From NCBI GenBank assembly GCA_036435485.1, contig CM071600.1, forward strand, positions 111,034,046 to 111,098,045: 64,000 nt of DNA, read 5' to 3'. Below the pieces are notes generated by a model. It was not told the DNA's origin, did no database searches, and worked only from the letters and a program-made list of their open reading frames with translations. Positions 58,326 through 64,000 of the stretch are shown one piece after another. The stretch's first letter is position 1; every line of letters starts with the position of its first letter. The stretch comes from Saposhnikovia divaricata (Eukaryota; Streptophyta; Magnoliopsida; Apiales; Apiaceae). The translations under genes were made by a program, and so were the position numbers.

Positions 58326-58495
58326 TTTTTATCTTATTTGTTGGGAATGTATTCAAAGAATTATTTCTTATTAATGTAACTTGAAAATTTTAAAAATTTC
58401 TAATTTTTACATATTGGGAAAATTGTATTATTTCTTGATGTTAATGCTCTAGGGGATAGTGCAGTAGCTACTGGAACAAAATTTCTTGGACTATT
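58326..58495 (+). other. CACTA intergenic sequence
   Basis: Short AT-rich stretch after the transposase stop. ATTTCTTG at 58482-58489 recalls the inner half of a CACTA terminus, but no GTAGTG end follows, so no terminus is called. Confidence 0.5.
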
Positions 58496-58497
58496 AA

Positions 58498-58650
58498 ATT
58501 CGACCGAATAAAGCCACAAAAAGCCCTCAGCTACTTTCGACTATATTCGGTTGAATAAGATAAATTTGACCGAATAAAGCCAAAAAAAACCTCGGCTAAT
58601 TTCGACTGTATTCGGTTGATTAATATAATTTTGACCGTTTCTAGCCAAAC
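58498..58650. repeat. Two and a half 66 bp units with inverted ACCGAATA / TATTCGGT pairs
   Basis: Units start at about 58500, 58566 and 58632 (partial). Each has GACCGAATAAAGCC, a spacer, then TATTCGGTTGA, so ACCGAATA and TATTCGGT form an inverted pair about 40 bp apart. CACTA elements carry repeated transposase-binding motifs near their ends; here the units lie between the two genes. Confidence 0.75.
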
Positions 58651-58661
58651 TTATCTTTTAC

Positions 58662-58670
58662 TATATAATA
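58662..58670 (+). promoter_or_regulatory. TATA box of the TNP1-like gene
   Basis: TATATAATA about 30 bases before a C/T-rich leader (from about 58695, ..ctctctcaaattagggttt), as in plant promoters. Confidence 0.55.
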
Positions 58671-58694
58671 TAGCTTTCTCCATTTTACCCATTT

Positions 58695-61600
58695 TCCAGT
58701 CAACATTATCTCTTATTTTCTCTCTCAAATTAGGGTTTCGTCGCCTCAGCACATCTAAACACAAATCTCTCAAATCTAAGCACCTCGAATCGATAAGATC
58801 TCAAAACGGACAACTGAACTTGACGAATTCTCAAATCGGACAGCGAAAGATCGACCTCACCAAATTTGCACAGGTTTCCTCTTCTCTATTTAAGGAAAAC
58901 TATTTTTAATTGTTTATGCTTTGAATTAGTGTTTGTTTAAGTCAAATTAGGGTTTTATCTGTTTATGCTTTCAATTAGGGTTTGTTTAAGTTGGATTAGG
59001 GTTTGTAAAGCCTAATTGAGGATGAATTTCTTGACTATGGTTTTAAAGATTGGGTACAAGTGAAGATTTACATATTTTCTTACCTTCTTTTGATGTCAAA
59101 TCATAGTACTGTGGCTTAACTAGAACTTTATAGCCTAAGTAATGATTTAAAGGCACAGACATGTATATTGCTTTAACTAGAACTTTATTGCTTTTAAGTG
59201 TGTAAAGGCATGAATATTGATTTGATAGATTCTTTGTTGCCTTTATTTGCTAAATTTCTAATTCATTACTGACTGGACATTTTATTTGTTTGTCCCTGTA
59301 TAGAAGACAGAGATATTGAGGATTAGGACATGTCAGCTAGGTTTAAAATGATTCTTCTAAGAATTTGGATCAGAAATGTAAGTTAATTTGGAAAAGAATT
59401 TGTTCTTTTCTTGAAGGAAAATAGTAAATGAAGTTGACATTGTTAATTTAAGCTGTAGTTTCTTTAGGGATCTTGATATAGTATTACTGTCTCTACCAAG
59501 GTTGGTTTGTTTAAGTTCTAAAATGTCAATCTTATGTTCGTTTGTTTGTATGGGTCTTATGAAGTATATAATGCTAAATCCTATGGTTTGTACTGTTGTG
59601 AATGAATGTTGTTGAGAATTGAAATACTAATTAAAATTAGACCGATAGAATTTGATCTATTTGAAAGAATAATTTGAATAACAAATTAAATTAGAACTAT
59701 TATTTTGCAAAGAATTATTCATTAACATGAATATGATAAAATAGTTTGTTTTTTTGTACTTGATATTTGCCTATTATTCTGTTTTGGGTTGTTATTCCTG
59801 TCAGACTTGGTGTGGTTGATATTGGTAGTTAAAATGATAATTTACTTGCACACTGCATCTCTTTAACAATACATGAACAATGACCTTATAAGATATAAGC
59901 GAGCCAAGTATCGGACCAAATCCCTTTGATTGTTTAAAACATATTTTCTGTCCTGTCCATTTACATTAAGTTTAAAAACTTGATGTTTGATAATTTTGTT
60001 AAATTTTTTATGTTAGCAGTAGATTTTATTTTATAAGTGGATTACCGGAACAGCACTTGGTATGTCATGAGCTCTGGTAAAATTTAAAATTGGTCAACAG
60101 TTACCTGACATAAATGTAATGGTTGAAGCAATTTAGGCTTAGGGGAAAATTGAAGTAAAGTCATTTTGTAACAACCCTATATTATAGAATGTGAGTATCT
60201 TGTCTTCATTATATCAGTTTCATGGCTGGTAAAGGTGAAGAACCTGTTAATGAGCAAGCAGTTGCTACCATGTATGGAAACATGTAGGATTTTATTTGTT
60301 TAATCTGTTTAATTATTGTTTTATTTATTTTAATTTGTTTTCTCACGTTCATGTTCTTGCCGTGTTTAAATTGACCTTTTTGCATTTTTTTGCAAGTGCA
60401 ATGGGCCGGTCCTAATAAGGGTAAGGGTAGGGAAAACAAGGGTAAGGGGAGCAAGAATTTAGAGTTAGTGGAGGGTGTGATGAAGAAAGTATTGTGGAAG
60501 AGGGATACGGCCGGAAAATCACGTATGAGAGGAAAAAGCGCGATGCCTGTGAAGGTCATTATTGGAAAAAACTAGCCGAGAATGAGAGACAGGGTAAGGG
60601 GAGCAAGAAAAGTAGAGTTAGTGGAGGGTGTGATGAAGAAAGTATTGTGGAAGAGGGATACGGCCGGAAAATCACGTATGAGAGGAAAAAGCGCGATGCC
60701 TGTGAAGGTCATTATTGGAAAAACCAGCCGAGAATGAGAGACCAACAGTGCATTTTATTAAACCAAAAAGATAAGTTACATAATTCTATGTCCCCTGTTT
60801 GTTCTATCTTTCTTATGTTTCTTTTTGCAAATTCTAGGTCACATATGTACTGTGTTCCTTTCATTTCTTTTTTAATATGTGTATTTAATCTTTGTCTTAA
60901 TGTGATAGCATCAAGGAGCCTGAGGCCAAGCACACTTTGCAACACATGTTCGAATAAGATGGGATGAACACACACTCAATAGCAAGGGATCGAGGTGTGA
61001 AGCTTTTTACGACGATTGCCTCAAAAAGTTTAGGGTAATTCAAACTAGTGACTACCTGAGTTAATCAACTCTTTTGTTATTTAGCATTTTAAAAGTTTAA
61101 TTTATTTGTTGAATAGTTTTGCTGATTGTTTGATTATCTTATTGCAATTTCAGTTTGCCTGTTCAATCATGTTTTTCTATAGGCTTATTCATAAATTTGC
61201 ACTGTTTTCTAATTAAGTAGTTGCTTTAAATTCATTATGATTATGCTTAACTGCAATTAAGCCTAAAAGCCTAACAGTTTTCGATAAATAAGCCTAACTG
61301 TTCTAATTAAGTAGTTGATTATAGGCTTATTCATGATGAATTGCAAGCAGGGTATTGAGTGACTTAAATATTGTTTTGGCAGGATTACTATAAGTATCTC
61401 GATGGAGTTGGGGATACAGAAGGGGATAGGATTGTGAGAGTGCATTTGAAGAAAAATTTCAAGCAATATCTGAATGCGGAGAAGGGCCGATTAGTTAAAA
61501 AGTTGAGAGTTTTATTGGAGTGTGGATACACCAAAGATGAATTGGATTTAGAAGGGCTGAAGCCATACTACTACTCCTAACGCGCATGGAATTCCATCAG

Positions 61601-62888
61601 TGTGTATTGGGGAACACTGGAGTTTGAAATGAAGTCAGAACATGGGCAGAAAGCACGGAAGATGGTGGAATTTACCCCCCGCATAGGGGCCATATCATAT
61701 GATCAGCGACTGGCGGTAAATATTCTTTTTTCTGTTAAGTATTTATATTTTTGTTTAAAAAAATAAAAATAATATTTTTCTTTTCCTTACAGGACATAGA
61801 TGCTGAAAGAGAGGCAAAAGGAGAGATGCCAATCCTTGATGATGAATTCATGGCTATGGTGTACGATCCTTATGAACCAGTTGTGATAGTGCTACAGGTA
61901 AAATGCACTGCCCCACTTGACTTTGAATGCCTATCTGTGAGATGCCTATCCTTGTTTTCGATTAGTTTCTTATTTATAATTTATTTATATATTTCCAGTA
62001 GTGTTACTTTAACTAAATGTCATCATTATTTATATATTTAGCGCAAACAAAATACTATCATCATGTACTCATCAATTCCCATATATACATGTATGTTAAG
62101 TTACCAACATGTATATCCAAAAATTTTAGCTATACTTACTGCGGTGCGGATGAGCTATTTGTATAAAACATTTGTACTGATCAATGATTCGGGTTAATAT
62201 CTTAATCTTAGTTATTATCCTTTATTATTAGATATTTGGTATAATATCTATAAAAACGTAATATTTCATTTGCTTTGTCAGATTTACATTGTTATATTTG
62301 CTAAATATAACAAATGTCATTTGTTATCTAGTACTCGATTCATTTGACTATTAGTTAATTTAGTACTATTTTGAAACTGTTGGTGTTTTCATTAAATCTT
62401 GTGTATTGCAGGAGAAAATGAGAAAGGTACGGTTCGAGTTGACGCTTGAGGAGGAGTCTGCTGATCAGCCACCATCCCCCTGTACTCAAAAAGAACTTCA
62501 CCGAAAGAAGGACCTCATCGCGGCAGTGCAGGCTAGGCTGCCGAAGAAGGGGAAGATCATCCTTCATCCCCAAGCCACGGTGGGAGAGCTTCTCGGAGCA
62601 TGGGAATCAGCACAATGGGTCAGCTCACAGAAAAAGGTTATATCTCATGATGGTCCGGATGACATTTATCAGCAATGTCAAGGATTTTAAATGAGATGAG
62701 GTAGATGGTCCGTTCCTTCCCTATGTGTGAGGTGAAGAAATCTGATTTGGATGAGCGTGTGCGTAACTTAGCAGCTGCTGTGTTTCCGGATCCGAGCCAG
62801 CATTCTTTGCAATCACATTATGTGCGGGCTGCAACCGGTTTGTTTCGCCAAATCCTTATCGACAATGACAAGGTCGTTGCAGAGGTAA
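58695..62888 (+). pseudogene. Spliced TNP1-like gene of the CACTA element (Ptta/En-Spm type), decayed
   Basis: Leader exon from about 58695 to a donor at 58873 (cag|gtttcc). A long intron ends at ttatatcag 60217. The ATG at 60222 gives MAGKGEEPVNEQAVATMYGN. Basic exon(s) at 60400-60745 contain a 152 bp duplication. Further exons supported by splice sites and phase 0 are 61382-61715 (DYYKYLDGVGDTEGD, RVHLKKNFKQYL), 61793-61897 (DIDAEREAKGEMPILDDEFMAMVYDP) and 62411-about 62635 (EKMRKVRFELTLEEE). A last exon may end at 62886. The YWGTLEFEM..QKARKMVEF and AKGEMP blocks resemble the plant transposase Ptta family, whose product binds element ends. The TAA at 61578-61580 and the frame shift in the duplication argue for decay. 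Identification is by pattern only. Confidence 0.5.
60439..60742. repeat. Tandem duplication of 152 bp inside the TNP1-like gene
   Basis: Copy 1 60439-60590, copy 2 60591-60742, nearly identical (two compensating indels and a few changes). 152 is not a multiple of three, so the two copies are read in different frames. Confidence 0.93.
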
Positions 62889-64000
62889 TTTTCTTTCTTA
62901 CTTTTTTAAATATTATATGTAAAACATAATGACCTAGTGCAGTGTCACAATATTATCATAAAACAGTTATAAAGTAGGGTTTTAGTGTGAATATATGAAT
63001 ATCACTAATTATTAGGGGTTTTTGGTTTAGAAATTCGATTTTCGGTATTTCAATTTTTTGCCTCGTTAATTGAAAAAACCGAATTAGATAAATATTTTTG
63101 CCATCTGTTTAGCCAAGGCCTTAAACCTGCCTTAAACCTGCTTTCTATTAAGGATAAGTGATAATTGCACCATTATATTTCTTGTATATTAAAACTTGAA
63201 TCATTTTGTACACATGGAAACAAAGGCATAGTACTTTCTGATTATATGTGTGAAGATTGTAAAAATTATTAATTTATAGAAATTAAAAATCAAATACACT
63301 ATATCATCAAACTTGATACATAAAAGTGAAGGAAAAACAAAAATGACACCACATATGTGTACTCCATATAAAACAAATATGTAGTAGTTAACTAGTTATA
63401 TGCATGTTAAAGTAGTAGTCGGTAACCATATAAAAAAAAAAGAGTAGTAGTTGGTAAATATGACGCATTGGATTAATTATATGCACATTTCTAGCTTAAG
63501 TCGACCTTTACTAAATTTAATAACAAAAAAAATCCACTAGAATTTGGATAATATAAGATGTACAAAAAAGATGTTGCTGCTAACAACCCTAATTACGTAG
63601 ATAATCTTGAGACGAATAAACTAGCCAGATTAAGCAAAAAAAATAATTATTAAATCAGTTAGTACTGATTATGCATACATGATCCATCTTAGGAGACTAA
63701 AGCACAAACGTCTTAAGCAAGAATTTTTAGATAATTATTGTGAGTTTGTGACAAGTAGTTTTAATGGGTAAGATAGATTATTATTCTGGATAGCAATTGT
63801 TTTCAACTGTTGGAAGTGTTTGCATTATGCAAGCACCAACGTATGGGTTTCTTGTTGTTTGAAAACTAAGTGAAATGGACCATTACTGGATCACAACATA
63901 CAACAGTTTGAACTACAAGAGTTTCGTATGATTTTTTGTTATCTTTTTTTCTAGCTTTGATTATATTCCGTTATACTTGCTATGCCAAAATTTGCAAACG
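62889..64000. other. AT-rich sequence without recognised features
   Basis: About 1.1 kb after the last possible splice donor (cagag|gtaatt). I see no reading frame, repeat or element end. Probably CACTA intron or flank. Confidence 0.5.

Noticed and set aside
63005..63105. MITE suggested by ttttttggttt..gaattcgg-like inverted pieces
   Set aside because: The inverted match is short and imperfect and no target duplication was found.

Overview
This window is plant nuclear DNA, almost certainly from a flowering plant (eudicot). It is built almost entirely of transposable elements: Ty3/Gypsy retroelements (an Athila lineage and a family with very large LTRs), Ty1/Copia elements of Sirevirus type with an extra reading frame in the env position, and a CACTA (En/Spm) DNA transposon with spliced genes. 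I see no bacterial-style operon, no host housekeeping gene, no tRNA, no rRNA and no CRISPR array. The species cannot be read from the sequence.

Layout, left to right. (1) 1-38910 plus 277 bp: a plus-strand Copia (Sirevirus-like) element, called E here. Its pol frame is split inside the RNase H domain by 36,977 bp of nested insertions (1614-38590), and the frame resumes in register at 38598. (2) The first insertion is B, a solo Gypsy LTR of about 4.2 kb in minus orientation. B was then hit three times. Element A (2134-17746, minus) has two LTRs of about 5.08 kb around a decayed 5.45 kb interior. Element C (18505-21883, plus) is a 3.4 kb solo LTR. Element D (23108-36830, minus) is a 13.7 kb Athila element with two 1,314 bp LTRs, gag-pol and a second ORF. 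(3) 39188-45475: F, a plus-strand Athila relative that lacks everything upstream of protease. It carries PR-RT, a cut-off RNase H, a second ORF and a 3' LTR. (4) 45476-45756 and 58133-58325: the last coding part of a CACTA TNP2-type transposase gene, split by G. (5) 45757-58127: G, a 12.4 kb minus-strand Sirevirus with gag, pol, an env-position ORF and one truncated LTR. (6) 58326-64000: putative CACTA intergenic DNA with short inverted-repeat units, then a spliced TNP1-like gene with a 152 bp internal tandem duplication, then 1 kb of AT-rich DNA with nothing recognisable.

Five-base target-site duplications are visible for A (ACTTC), C (GATTT), D (AACTC) and G (AATGC). B has a 7 bp one (TATTGCA). 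LTR pairs compared by eye differ by about 37 substitutions in 5.08 kb for A, about 10 in 1.31 kb for D, and about 20 in 0.6 kb for G. A and D are therefore recent and of similar age, and G is older. The order is E first, then B into E, then A, C and D into B.

No gene in the window looks fully intact, although single domains (for example the G reverse transcriptase/RNase H frame) are. The most interesting signal is non-coding. A 128 bp block just upstream of the polypurine tract is about 89% identical between the two distinct Athila elements D and F, with 40 bp perfectly identical, while their reverse-transcriptase coding DNA looks only roughly two-thirds identical. It is accompanied by a pre-PPT hairpin and by an equal-sized, equally placed hairpin at the start of each LTR whose stems differ in sequence but keep pairing.
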